From contig JAJECX010000019.1 in NCBI GenBank assembly GCA_022821805.1, positions 1-49,746 of the forward strand: a stretch of DNA of 49,746 nucleotides. Reading direction: 5' to 3'. This document shows, piece by piece, positions 1 through 7,797 of the stretch (the stretch's first letter is position 1; the number at the start of each line of letters is the position of its first letter). The DNA comes from Anaerolineae bacterium (GTDB lineage Bacteria; Chloroflexota; Anaerolineae; Aggregatilineales; Phototrophicaceae). The notes under the pieces were generated by a model. It saw nothing but the letters and a program-made list of their open reading frames with translations, ran no database searches and was not told where the DNA came from. Position numbers and translations under genes: made by a program.

Positions 1-133
1 CGCGGTCGACGCTGAGTATCTTTGGCGTGGACAAACGGATACTCGTAACCGGGTCAAGTGGGCCTTGGGCAAGGGCTAGGGATGAGAGCAAGAAAGCGAT
101 AAGGAATGAGATAAATGCAATTTTGCGAGACAT
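1..133 (-). CDS. secreted protein, N-terminal fragment
   Basis: Reading leftwards from an ATG at 133 there is an open frame of 44 codons that runs off the window edge. It begins with a textbook signal peptide: MSRK, a hydrophobic core of about 15 residues (IAFISFLIAFLLSSLALA), then an A-L-A-Q cleavage region. The mature part starts near GPLDPVTSIRL. A purine-rich AGGGG lies about 5 bases upstream of the start. The gene diverges from the peptide-binding-protein gene at 293, so both promoters should lie in 134-292. The visible mature sequence is too short to assign a family. That it is exported is a fairly safe inference; its function is unknown. Confidence 0.6.
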   Translation of the reverse strand, partial: MSRKIAFISFLIAFLLSSLALAQGPLDPVTSIRLSTPKILSVDR

Positions 134-216
134 ATAACCCCTGCGGCTGAATTGTGGCTAATAGGGATAAAATAACACGGAAGGGACATTCGGGGAAGCC
201 CTGGAGTGATTTGCAA

Positions 217-246
217 TTTGTGATTCTGCCGCTTTGTCGGTATAAT
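217..246 (+). promoter_or_regulatory. candidate promoter for the peptide importer genes
   Basis: A perfect TATAAT lies at 241-246, 46 bases before the ATG at 293. The hexamer 18 bases upstream (TTTGTG, 217-222) is a weak -35 match. Position and -10 quality make it the best promoter candidate for the binding-protein gene. It rests on pattern alone. Confidence 0.35.
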
Positions 247-292
247 CGGCTCGTTTCACTTTTGTCGGCTTAATTCTATAAGCGAGGAGAAC

Positions 293-2008
293 ATGAAGAC
301 CAAATTCACCCTTCTATTGATCGTGGTTATGGTGCTGTCGTCTTTTGGCGGCGCGGCCATAGCTCAAGCCGAAGAAACCGTCACCATCCTCTATTGGCAG
401 GCGTCTTCAATCTTGAACCCCTATCTCTCTAGCGGCAGCAAGGACCAGCATGCTTCTTCTATTGTGCTTGAACCGCTCGCTAACGTGGCGCCGGACGGTT
501 CGATCGTGCCGTTATTGGCTACGGAAATTCCGACGATAGAAAACGGAGGTTTTGCAGAAGATCTCACAGCCATCACCTGGAACATTCGCGACGATGTTCT
601 CTGGTCGGATGGTACGCCTCTAACTGCCGAAGACGCTGTCTTCACCTGGGAATACTGTATGCATCCGGAAGCTGGCTGCGTTCAGAGCGACGAATTTGAT
701 GGGGTTGGCAGCGTGGAAGCCACTGGCTCGCACCAGATTACGATCACATTCAACGCTCCCAAACCCTATCCTTATCAGGCCTTCGTCTCCCATTCAACGC
801 CGATCTTGCAGAAGGCGCAATTTGGCGAGTGCCTGGGTGCTCAGATGGCGGCTTGCAGCGAACAGAACTTTGGACCAATCGGCACCGGCCCCTTCAAAGT
901 CGAAGAATTCCGTCCCAACGATGTCGTCACCTACGTCCGCAATGACAACTTCCGCGATGCCGATATGGGCAAACCCTTCTTCGACCGTGTGATCTTCAAG
1001 GGTGGCGGCGACGCTGAATCGGCCGCGCGCGCCGTCCTGGAAACGGGCGAAGCCGATTACGCTTGGAACTTGCAAATTTCTCCAGAGGTATTGAGCAGGA
1101 TGGAAGAGGCTGGAAATGGCAAGTTCTATGCGGACTTCGGCCAGGCGATCGAGACCATCTGGATCAATGGCACTGATCCCAGCCCGGATAACCCCAATCG
1201 CTCTGTCTGGATGGAGGACGCCTCCAACCAGCATCCCTTCCTCAGCAACAAGGCCATTCGCCAGGCCATGTCCATGGCCATCGATCGCAACATCATCGCC
1301 GAGCAGCTCTATGGCCAAGCGGGGAAGGCATCCTGCAATTTTATCAACGGTCCCGCAGCCAATGTATCGCCGAACAATACCTGCGACCAAGACATTGACG
1401 GAGCCAACGCGATGCTGGACGAAGCCGGCATCGTCGACAGCGATGGCGATGGCATCCGCGAATACATGGGGCATCCGCTGGTCGTGCAATACCAAACCTC
1501 TACCAACGCCGTGCGCCAGAATACGCAGGCGCTGATCAAGCAATGGTGGAGCGAAATCGGCATTGAGACCGAGCTGCGCAATCTCAGCGCCTCAGTCTTC
1601 TTCGGGTCTGATCCTGGCAGCCCGGACACGCTCTACAAATTCTACTCCGATGTGCAGATGTACACGACGCTATCCTTCTCGCCCGATATGGAAAGCGCGC
1701 TATCGAATACGCGATGTGGCAAGGCGCCCCGGCCCGACAACAATTGGACCGGCTCTAACATCATTCGCTTCTGCAATGCGGACTACGACGCCGCATTGGA
1801 CGAATTGAGCGCCACTGAGGGTGATGATGCGCGCGCCGCGGTAGTCATTCGCTTGAATGACATTCTTATCCAAGAATACGCGCTGCTGCCGCTGGTGTAT
1901 CGCGCCTCGGCCACGCCAGCAATCTCCAACACGCTCGGCGGCGTCGTCTTAAATCCTTGGGATGTCGAAATCTGGAACATTGAAGACTGGTACCGCATCG
2001 ACGCGTAA
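293..2008 (+). CDS. peptide/nickel-type ABC transporter substrate-binding protein
   Basis: This 571-residue protein is an extracellular solute-binding protein of family 5 (SBP_bac_5; DppA/OppA type). It would capture oligopeptides or similar ligands and deliver them to the permeases encoded just downstream. Residues 1-25 form a signal peptide (MKTK, hydrophobic core, cleavage near A-I-A-Q-A). There is no lipobox cysteine, so it is predicted to be secreted or held by the permease rather than lipid-anchored. Family hallmarks include W-R-I-R-like segments with DGTPLTAEDAVFTWEY near residue 110 and a GTGPFKVEEF segment near 200. A strong Shine-Dalgarno (GAGGAGA) precedes the ATG. The order binding protein, permease, permease is typical, but ATPase genes do not follow. 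Substrate specificity cannot be read from sequence. Confidence 0.93.
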   Translation: MKTKFTLLLIVVMVLSSFGGAAIAQAEETVTILYWQASSILNPYLSSGSKDQHASSIVLEPLANVAPDGSIVPLLATEIPTIENGGFAEDLTAITWNIRDDVLWSDGTPLTAEDAVFTWEYCMHPEAGCVQSDEFDGVGSVEATGSHQITITFNAPKPYPYQAFVSHSTPILQKAQFGECLGAQMAACSEQNFGPIGTGPFKVEEFRPNDVVTYVRNDNFRDADMGKPFFDRVIFKGGGDAESAARAVLETGEADYAWNLQISPEVLSRMEEAGNGKFYADFGQAIETIWINGTDPSPDNPNRSVWMEDASNQHPFLSNKAIRQAMSMAIDRNIIAEQLYGQAGKASCNFINGPAANVSPNNTCDQDIDGANAMLDEAGIVDSDGDGIREYMGHPLVVQYQTSTNAVRQNTQALIKQWWSEIGIETELRNLSASVFFGSDPGSPDTLYKFYSDVQMYTTLSFSPDMESALSNTRCGKAPRPDNNWTGSNIIRFCNADYDAALDELSATEGDDARAAVVIRLNDILIQEYALLPLVYRASATPAISNTLGGVVLNPWDVEIWNIEDWYRIDA

Positions 2009-2059
2009 CTTAGCGTGTCCTCCCCTGCCCTTCCGTCCTTCATGGAGAAGAGGGCTCAG

Positions 2060-2092
2060 CTGTAGGGGCGTTTCGCCGAAATGTCCCTACAG
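2060..2092 (+). promoter_or_regulatory. 15-bp intercistronic hairpin (REP-like)
   Basis: The stretch folds into an almost perfect hairpin: 2060-2074 pairs with 2078-2092 (15 pairs, two of them G-T) around a 3-base loop. Both ends carry GTAGGG/CCCTAC. It lies between the binding-protein stop and the first permease start. There is no U-run after it, so a stabilising or processing element that keeps binding-protein mRNA above permease mRNA is more likely than a terminator. That role is known for REP elements in other operons and is only inferred here. Confidence 0.6.
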
Positions 2093-2128
2093 CGCTCCAG
2101 TTTGTCGTTAGTAAGGAAGGGTAGCATC

Positions 2129-3142
2129 ATGGGAAAATATATCGTACAAAGGCTCCTAACCGCCATTCCAACGATACTTGTAATTAGCTTCATAATTTTC
2201 GCAATTCTTGAATTATCCCCCAGCGACCCAACCGGCGACCTGCCGCTGACCATCCCGCCCGAGGTGCGCGCCAAGATCCGCGAGGCGCTCGGCGCGGATG
2301 ACCCCTTCGCAGTGAAGTACGTCAAGTGGCTGCAGCAATTCTTCATCGCCGAGCCGCTTAACTTCCTCGAAACAACGACCGGCATCGTGTTTCCCGGCTC
2401 GGAAGATCGCGTGCGCGTCATTTCTTGGGCGACGCGCGGCCCGGTGATGGACATCATCGCCGAGCGCCTGCCGCAGACCTTGTGGGTGGTTGGCTCGTCC
2501 TATATTCTTGGAGTTTTAATCGCCATTCCAGTCGGCATCTACTCGGCTTATCGGCAATATTCTATTTTTGACCAGGTAGGCACCTTCTTGATGATGGTGG
2601 GCTTCTCAGTACCTACCTTTTTCACCGGCTTGATGTTCATCATTATTTTCAGCGTCAATCTCAAATGGTTCCCCTCGGTGTACGACACCACCCTGGTAGT
2701 AACCGACATCGCTTCGCTGAAGAAGCAACTGGCGCAGATGATCATGCCGGTCACCGTGCTGACGCTCTATACAACGGCGCAGATGAGCCGCTACACGCGG
2801 GCTTCCACGCTGGAGAACTTGCAGCAGGATTTCATCCGCACCGCTCGCTCCAAAGGCTTGACCGAACGCGTGGTCGTGGGCCGCCATGTCGTGCGCAACA
2901 GCTTGATCCCGGTGGTCACGCTGATTGCGCTGGGCATACCCGGCATCTTCGGCGGCGCCCTGATCACCGAGCAGATCTTCCGCGTCAACGGCATCGGCCA
3001 ATACTTGATTATCGCGATCCAGGGCGGCGACCTGCCCACCGTGCAGACGGTGACCTTCATCTTTGCCGTGCTGGTGGTGCTCTTTAACATTGTCGCCGAT
3101 GTTCTATATGGCATTCTCGATCCGCGCGTCACCTACACGTAG
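2129..3142 (+). CDS. ABC transporter permease, DppB type
   Basis: This inner-membrane permease (BPD_transp_1 family) forms half of the translocation channel of a peptide importer. The start at 2129 (MGKYIVQRLL) is chosen over an upstream in-frame ATG at 2081 because the first transmembrane helix follows directly and GGAAGGG lies just upstream; the 2081 ATG sits inside the 2060-2092 hairpin. The 337 residues include an N-terminal helix (about 9-30), a large extracytoplasmic loop, then five more helices. The cytoplasmic coupling loop typical of DppB/OppB is visible as DFIRTARSKGL. Only 20 bases separate it from the next permease, so the two are cotranscribed. No ATP-binding subunit is present in the window. 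Confidence 0.93.
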   Translation: MGKYIVQRLLTAIPTILVISFIIFAILELSPSDPTGDLPLTIPPEVRAKIREALGADDPFAVKYVKWLQQFFIAEPLNFLETTTGIVFPGSEDRVRVISWATRGPVMDIIAERLPQTLWVVGSSYILGVLIAIPVGIYSAYRQYSIFDQVGTFLMMVGFSVPTFFTGLMFIIIFSVNLKWFPSVYDTTLVVTDIASLKKQLAQMIMPVTVLTLYTTAQMSRYTRASTLENLQQDFIRTARSKGLTERVVVGRHVVRNSLIPVVTLIALGIPGIFGGALITEQIFRVNGIGQYLIIAIQGGDLPTVQTVTFIFAVLVVLFNIVADVLYGILDPRVTYT

Positions 3143-3162
3143 ATGAATGACAGGCTGAGATT

Positions 3163-4092
3163 ATGACCGTTAAAGCGAAGACGAAACCGGCGCAACTCGA
3201 AGCGGCGGAAACGCTGCAAGCCCGCACCTTTGTCGGCGATGCTTGGCGGCAGTTTCGCAAACACCGACTCGCATTGGTTGCGGTGGGCGTATTGCTTGTG
3301 ATCGTTCTCGGCGTTTTGGTCGGTCCCGCATTTTGGAGAATTGATCCGACTTATATCAACATCATGGACGCCTATCAAGTGGCATCGCCCGAGCATCCCT
3401 GGGGCACGGACACTTTGGGGCGGGATACGCTTGCGCGCGCGCTGCAGGGCGGCCGCGTTTCGCTGATGATCGGCATATCCGCCATGCTGGTATCGATCAC
3501 CATCGGCACCGTCATCGGATTGGCTTCGGGCTACTTCCGCCGCCTCGACAACCCGCTGATGCGCATGACCGATATCTTCATCGCCTTGCCCCAACTGCCG
3601 CTTCTGCTTGTGCTGATGATGCTCTTCCGCGAACCGCTGAAAGCCGCTTTCGGTGTCGAAGGCGGCGTCTTCCTCTTGATGGTCTCCGTCATCGGCGGCT
3701 TGCAATGGATGCCGACGGCGCGGCTCGTGCGTGGCGAAGTGCTTACGGTGAAATCGCGCGAGTTCATCACCGCCGCGACCGCCGTCGGCTCCCAGGACGG
3801 CCGCATCCTCACCAGTCATATCCTGCCGAACGTGATGAGCCCAGTCATCGTCGCCGCCACTTTCAGCATCGCCAGCGCGATCATCACCGAATCGGCACTG
3901 TCCTTCTTGGGCTTGGGCTTTCCGCCCGATTTCCCGACCTGGGGGCGCTTGCTCTTTGATGGCAAGGATTACCTGACGATCACCTGGACGCTGGTGTTCT
4001 GGCCCGGCATGTTGATTTCGATGACCGTGCTCTGCGTCAACTTCATCGGCGACGGCTTGCGCGACGCCTTGGATCCGCGCTTGCGCAAGTAG
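3163..4092 (+). CDS. ABC transporter permease, DppC type
   Basis: This is the second permease subunit (309 residues) of the peptide importer and pairs with the DppB-type protein upstream. It has the OppC_N-type N-terminal helix (about residues 37-58) after a 35-residue cytoplasmic tail. A conserved HPWGTDTLGRDTLAR segment follows near residue 80, then five helices. The coupling loop EFITAATAVGSQDGRI is clear. DppC proteins usually have exactly this layout and length. The gene ends 27 bases before a strong terminator, so the transcription unit is binding protein-DppB-DppC only. The DppD/DppF-type ATPases must be encoded elsewhere or shared with another importer. Confidence 0.93.
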   Translation: MTVKAKTKPAQLEAAETLQARTFVGDAWRQFRKHRLALVAVGVLLVIVLGVLVGPAFWRIDPTYINIMDAYQVASPEHPWGTDTLGRDTLARALQGGRVSLMIGISAMLVSITIGTVIGLASGYFRRLDNPLMRMTDIFIALPQLPLLLVLMMLFREPLKAAFGVEGGVFLLMVSVIGGLQWMPTARLVRGEVLTVKSREFITAATAVGSQDGRILTSHILPNVMSPVIVAATFSIASAIITESALSFLGLGFPPDFPTWGRLLFDGKDYLTITWTLVFWPGMLISMTVLCVNFIGDGLRDALDPRLRK

Positions 4093-4119
4093 GCGCTCCG
4101 GGACTGTTTGAAGATGATG

Positions 4120-4152
4120 GAGCGCGTCGCAAGGGCGCGCTCTATTTGTTTT
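4120..4152 (+). terminator. Rho-independent terminator after the importer genes
   Basis: GAGCGCG at 4120-4126 pairs with CGCGCTC at 4136-4142 around a 9-base loop, followed by the T-rich run TATTTGTTTT. It closes the importer transcription unit and insulates it from the restriction-modification gene at 4200. Confidence 0.7.
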
Positions 4153-4199
4153 CGCGCGGACGAGATTGTGATACGATTGTTCTACCGAAAGGGGTAGGA

Positions 4200-7076
4200 A
4201 TGTCGATAGAACAGTCGCTGCGCGACTTCGTCGATTGGTGGCGTGAACACATTAAGGGCGACGAAAAAGGGGAAGCGCAGATCTTTCTCGATCATCTGAT
4301 GCGCGGATTCGGCCATGCGGGCGCTATTGAAGCAGGCGGCCGCTACGAAGAGCGAGTTCGACGCCGCCGCAACGGGAGAACTACTGTCTCTTTCGCCGAT
4401 TACTTGATTCCCAAACGCGCACTCATCGAAATGAAAAAACGTGGCGAAGACCTCAAGAAACACTATAGCCAACTGGAGGAATACTGGAAGAGTCTCGACA
4501 GTCAGGTCCGTCCCCGTTATGCCCTGCTGTGCAATTTTGATGAGATATGGATTTTCGACTTTCACACGCAGTTTTACGATCCCATCGATGCTTTGCGAAT
4601 TGATGAGATCTTCGAGCGCCGCGCCGCGCTGGAATTCTTGGTGGCGCGCTCAAGGAAGGCGCCTGTCTTTCGCAACAATCGCGTCGAAGTTACCAGGAAC
4701 GCCGCGTACCAGTTGTCGAGGTTGTTTCGTGTTCTTGCGCGCGAGCTTGACCGGGACATCGCGCAGCGGTTTGCCCTTCAATGCATGGTAGCGTTATTCG
4801 CCGAACATGCTGGCCTGCTGCCTAACGCGACCTTGGCCGGCATCATCAAATCCAGCAAAGTCCCTGTTAGCAGGACCGACAATGCACATGATCTCATGGC
4901 ATTGCTATTTACCATGATGAATTACCCAAAGCACAAACGTCGCGGTGGGCGCTTCCACGATGTCGACTACTTCAACGGCGGAATCTTTACGCAGATTCAT
5001 CCTATATCGTTGGGCGGTACTGAGATCCAAATGCTGGAGTTTGCCGCCAGCCAAGACTGGTCGAAGATTCGACCCTCAATCTTTGGCAACATCTTTGAAT
5101 ATAGTCTGGACAAGGAAGAACGTCACCGCGAAGGCGCACATTATACAACCGAGCTTGACATCAAGCGCATCGTCGATCCCGTCATCGCTGAACCGTGGCG
5201 AAACGATATCGAAAGCGTAAATGCGCTGCCCGACGCCATTGCCCTGTACGACCAACTGTGCGACTACACGGTGCTGGACCCTGCATGTGGCTCAGGCAAT
5301 TTTCTATATGTTGCATACCGCGAAATGAAAGCGCTGGAAGCTGACCTGCGTGAAAGAATCGCCGAACTTGGAGGCGACCTCTCACAGTTGAATCGGCGCG
5401 TCACGGCGAAGCAATTTCACGGCTACGACATCAACGAATTCGCGGTTGAGCTGGCGAAAGTTTCGTTGATGATCGCCAAGAAGCTGGCGGTTGACGAATT
5501 CGACACGGACGAGAATCCGCTGCCGCTGGACAACCTCGACGCGAACATCAAAGCGGAAGACGCCCTATTCAACGATTGGATCGAGTTTGACGCTTGCATT
5601 GGCAACCCGCCTTATTTGGGTGGCTCCACGATTGGTAAAGAGCGGGGTCTCGCCTATATGAGTGAAGTACGGGAGAGATACAGTGATGTGCCCGGACGCG
5701 CCGATTACTGCGTCTACTGGTTTCGCAAGACGCACGATAATATGAAAGACGGGGCGAGAGCTGGCTTGGTCGGCACGAACACCATCCGACAGAATTATTC
5801 GCGCATCGGGGGACTTGATTATATTCTTGCCAACGGTGGACATATCTATGACGCGGTGTCTACCATGCCTTGGTCTGGTGAAGCCAAGGTGCATGTGTCG
5901 ATTGCCAATTGGTGCAAAGCCAAACCGCCATTCGCGCCTCGTCTGCATTTCTACACGGGGCGGAATGAAGCCGGCGAGTATGCCTTTCGCACAGCGGAAA
6001 AAGAGAGAATTAACGCGGCTTTATCGGACAAAACCTTTGTAAGCGGCGCTCGAAAGCTAAACGTTAATGCAAAACCCAAACGAATATTTCAGGGCATCGA
6101 CGTTGGTAACGACGGGTTTGTGCTCGACAAAGAACATGCCAAGAAGTTAGTAGAGCATGACTCGACCAATTGGACTGTTGTTAAACCCTACTTAATTGGA
6201 GACGATCTGCTTGGACAATCGAAGGGACAACCAAGTCGCTATGTCATTGATTTCTTTGGCCTTGATATTCTGCAAGCGCGGGCATATTCCGATCCCTTTG
6301 CGATCGTTGTGAAACATGTCTTGCCAGCTCGCAAAATAAAAGCCGAAAATGAAATTGCGCGCAATCGCGAGGCGCTAGCAGAAAATCCAACCTCGAAAAC
6401 CAACAACTTTTTTCAAAGATTGTTGGATAACTGGTGGCATCATATGACCGGCAGAGTAGCAATGACGCGTTATCTCAAGACCATCAGACGCTACATCTGT
6501 TGCTCGCGCGTGACGAAACGCCCAGTTTTCGATTTTGCCTCCAGCGCTATTCGTCCTGATTCTTCCCTGAAAGTCTTTGGCTTCGACGACGACTACAGCT
6601 TTGGCATTCTGCAAGCCGACGCCCACTGGCAATGGTTCGTCGAGAAAGCCTCGACGCTTAAATCCGATTATCGCTATACGTCCCATAGCGTCTTTGATAC
6701 TTTCCCGTTCCCGCAGCAACCGGCCGCCGAACGCGTAAAAGCCGTCGCGAGCGCGGGCCGCGCTTTGCACGAGTTCCGTCGCGAGCGCATGGAGAGTAGT
6801 GGCACGCTTACTCTTCGCGACATGTACCGCACGTTGGAAGAGCCAGGCGACAACCCCCTCCGCGACCTCCACGACGCCCTCGACCAAGCCGTGCTCGCCG
6901 CGTACGGCTTCGAACCCGACGCCGACCTTCTCGAACAGCTACTCGCGCTCAACTTTGAAGTCGCTGCTAAAATCGAAGCGGGCGAAAGCGTAACCGCGCC
7001 TGGCATCCCGCCCGATTATCCCAACCCGACCGAACTCGTCAGCGACGGCTGCATCCAACCGCCCGACCTAATCTAG
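4200..7076 (+). CDS. MmeI-like (type IIL) bifunctional restriction-modification enzyme
   Basis: A single 958-residue chain combines nuclease and N6-adenine methyltransferase, as in MmeI (919 residues). The start at 4200 (MSIEQSLRDF) is preceded by AAGGGGTAGGA; an earlier in-frame ATG at 4146 has no ribosome site and overlaps the terminator. The N-terminal nuclease shows D67-x9-E77-x-K79, the same spacing as the MmeI PD-(D/E)xK site, and E25 in GEAQ. A helical connector follows. The methyltransferase has SAM motif I DPACGSGNF at 360-368 and catalytic NPPY at 469-472, the order of gamma-class adenine methyltransferases. The remaining 400 residues match the target-recognition and C-terminal part in size. 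All key residues are present and the frame is intact, so activity is plausible. The recognition sequence cannot be read by eye. The DNA is less GC-rich than the flanking genes, which suggests transfer. Confidence 0.9.
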   Translation: MSIEQSLRDFVDWWREHIKGDEKGEAQIFLDHLMRGFGHAGAIEAGGRYEERVRRRRNGRTTVSFADYLIPKRALIEMKKRGEDLKKHYSQLEEYWKSLDSQVRPRYALLCNFDEIWIFDFHTQFYDPIDALRIDEIFERRAALEFLVARSRKAPVFRNNRVEVTRNAAYQLSRLFRVLARELDRDIAQRFALQCMVALFAEHAGLLPNATLAGIIKSSKVPVSRTDNAHDLMALLFTMMNYPKHKRRGGRFHDVDYFNGGIFTQIHPISLGGTEIQMLEFAASQDWSKIRPSIFGNIFEYSLDKEERHREGAHYTTELDIKRIVDPVIAEPWRNDIESVNALPDAIALYDQLCDYTVLDPACGSGNFLYVAYREMKALEADLRERIAELGGDLSQLNRRVTAKQFHGYDINEFAVELAKVSLMIAKKLAVDEFDTDENPLPLDNLDANIKAEDALFNDWIEFDACIGNPPYLGGSTIGKERGLAYMSEVRERYSDVPGRADYCVYWFRKTHDNMKDGARAGLVGTNTIRQNYSRIGGLDYILANGGHIYDAVSTMPWSGEAKVHVSIANWCKAKPPFAPRLHFYTGRNEAGEYAFRTAEKERINAALSDKTFVSGARKLNVNAKPKRIFQGIDVGNDGFVLDKEHAKKLVEHDSTNWTVVKPYLIGDDLLGQSKGQPSRYVIDFFGLDILQARAYSDPFAIVVKHVLPARKIKAENEIARNREALAENPTSKTNNFFQRLLDNWWHHMTGRVAMTRYLKTIRRYICCSRVTKRPVFDFASSAIRPDSSLKVFGFDDDYSFGILQADAHWQWFVEKASTLKSDYRYTSHSVFDTFPFPQQPAAERVKAVASAGRALHEFRRERMESSGTLTLRDMYRTLEEPGDNPLRDLHDALDQAVLAAYGFEPDADLLEQLLALNFEVAAKIEAGESVTAPGIPPDYPNPTELVSDGCIQPPDLI

Positions 7077-7088
7077 CGAGGCGCCACA

Positions 7089-7667
7089 ATGCCCTACATC
7101 AAACAGATCACCATCGACCAAGCCAGCGGGCTGCTCAAGAAAGAACTGGAAAAGGCGATCGCCCGCGCGGGCCGCGTCTGGAATATCGTGCAGATCATGT
7201 CGCTGAACGGGCGCGTGATGAAATCGGCGATGGAAATGTACGGCGCCACCATGTTCGCCCCATCGCCCCTGTCGCGGCAGCAGCGCGAAATGCTCGCCGT
7301 TGTCGTCAGCAAAGCCAACCATTGCGTCTATTGAATCCGCTCCCACGCCCACGACCTCCGTGCCGAGGTCATTAAAATCATGGACGATGCGGAAGCGGAC
7401 GCCTTTGTCGACGCCATCGCTCGCGACTGGCGAACGGCGCCCTTAAGCCAGGTGGATCATGCGCTTTGCGCCTACGCCGAAAAGCTGACGCGCGCGCCCG
7501 CCGAGATGAGCGAGGGTGATGTGGAGCGGCTGCGAGCGGCCGGCTTGCACGATGTCGCCATTCACGACGCGACGCAGATCATCGGCTTCTTCAATTACAT
7601 TAATCGAGTCGCCGATGCCTTGGGCGTCGAGCCGGAGGGCTTCGTCCGGCATTGGGGCGAGGATTAG
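7089..7667 (+). CDS. AhpD-like peroxidase-related protein, probable selenoprotein (TGA = Sec82)
   Basis: Two frames, 7089-7331 and 7335-7667, are the same reading frame separated by one TGA at 7332-7334. Read through, they give a 192-residue protein of the carboxymuconolactone decarboxylase/AhpD fold (peroxidase-related subfamily), the usual full length. The AhpD active-site pattern E-x11-C-x2-C-x3-H is complete apart from the second cysteine: E67, C79, TGA82, H86. In AhpD this second cysteine is the reactive one paired with the histidine, and cysteine-to-selenocysteine replacement there is chemically sensible. A hairpin fitting bacterial SECIS rules starts 18 bases after the TGA. The C-terminal half (QIIGFFNYINRVADALG) is well conserved and shows no decay. 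It would reduce peroxides or disulfides in the cytoplasm. Alternatives are a nonsense mutation, a sequencing error, or restart at the ATG at 7380. No sel genes lie in this window. Confidence 0.75.
7353..7370 (+). promoter_or_regulatory. candidate bacterial SECIS hairpin
   Basis: GACCTC (7353-7358) pairs perfectly with GAGGTC (7365-7370) around the six-base loop CGTGCC. The loop begins 25 bases after the TGA. Known bacterial SECIS elements lie inside the coding region just after UGA, with 16-37 bases to the loop, at least four stem pairs and a G among the first two loop bases. Here the G is second. It would bind SelB to recode the TGA. The role is inferred; the fold is seen. Confidence 0.6.
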
Positions 7668-7797
7668 GCGAAGCCGTCGCCTCTGCTGATTCCGGCATAC
7701 CGATGAAGCCAGGGCATTGGCGCAAGAATCAGAGTGTTCCGCTGGCTCATTCCGTTTATGATCTTGCTACCGGATGAGCGCTGGGGAGCTGTGCGGA

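Noticed and set aside
696..992. Overlapping frames inside the binding-protein gene
   Set aside because: Arg/Pro/Ser-rich out-of-frame translation of a clear family gene; shadows of GC-rich coding sequence.
7380..7667. Separate gene starting at the ATG at 7380
   Set aside because: It is the same frame as 7089-7331, completes the same protein family, and has no ribosome-binding site. It is better read as the second half of one selenoprotein.
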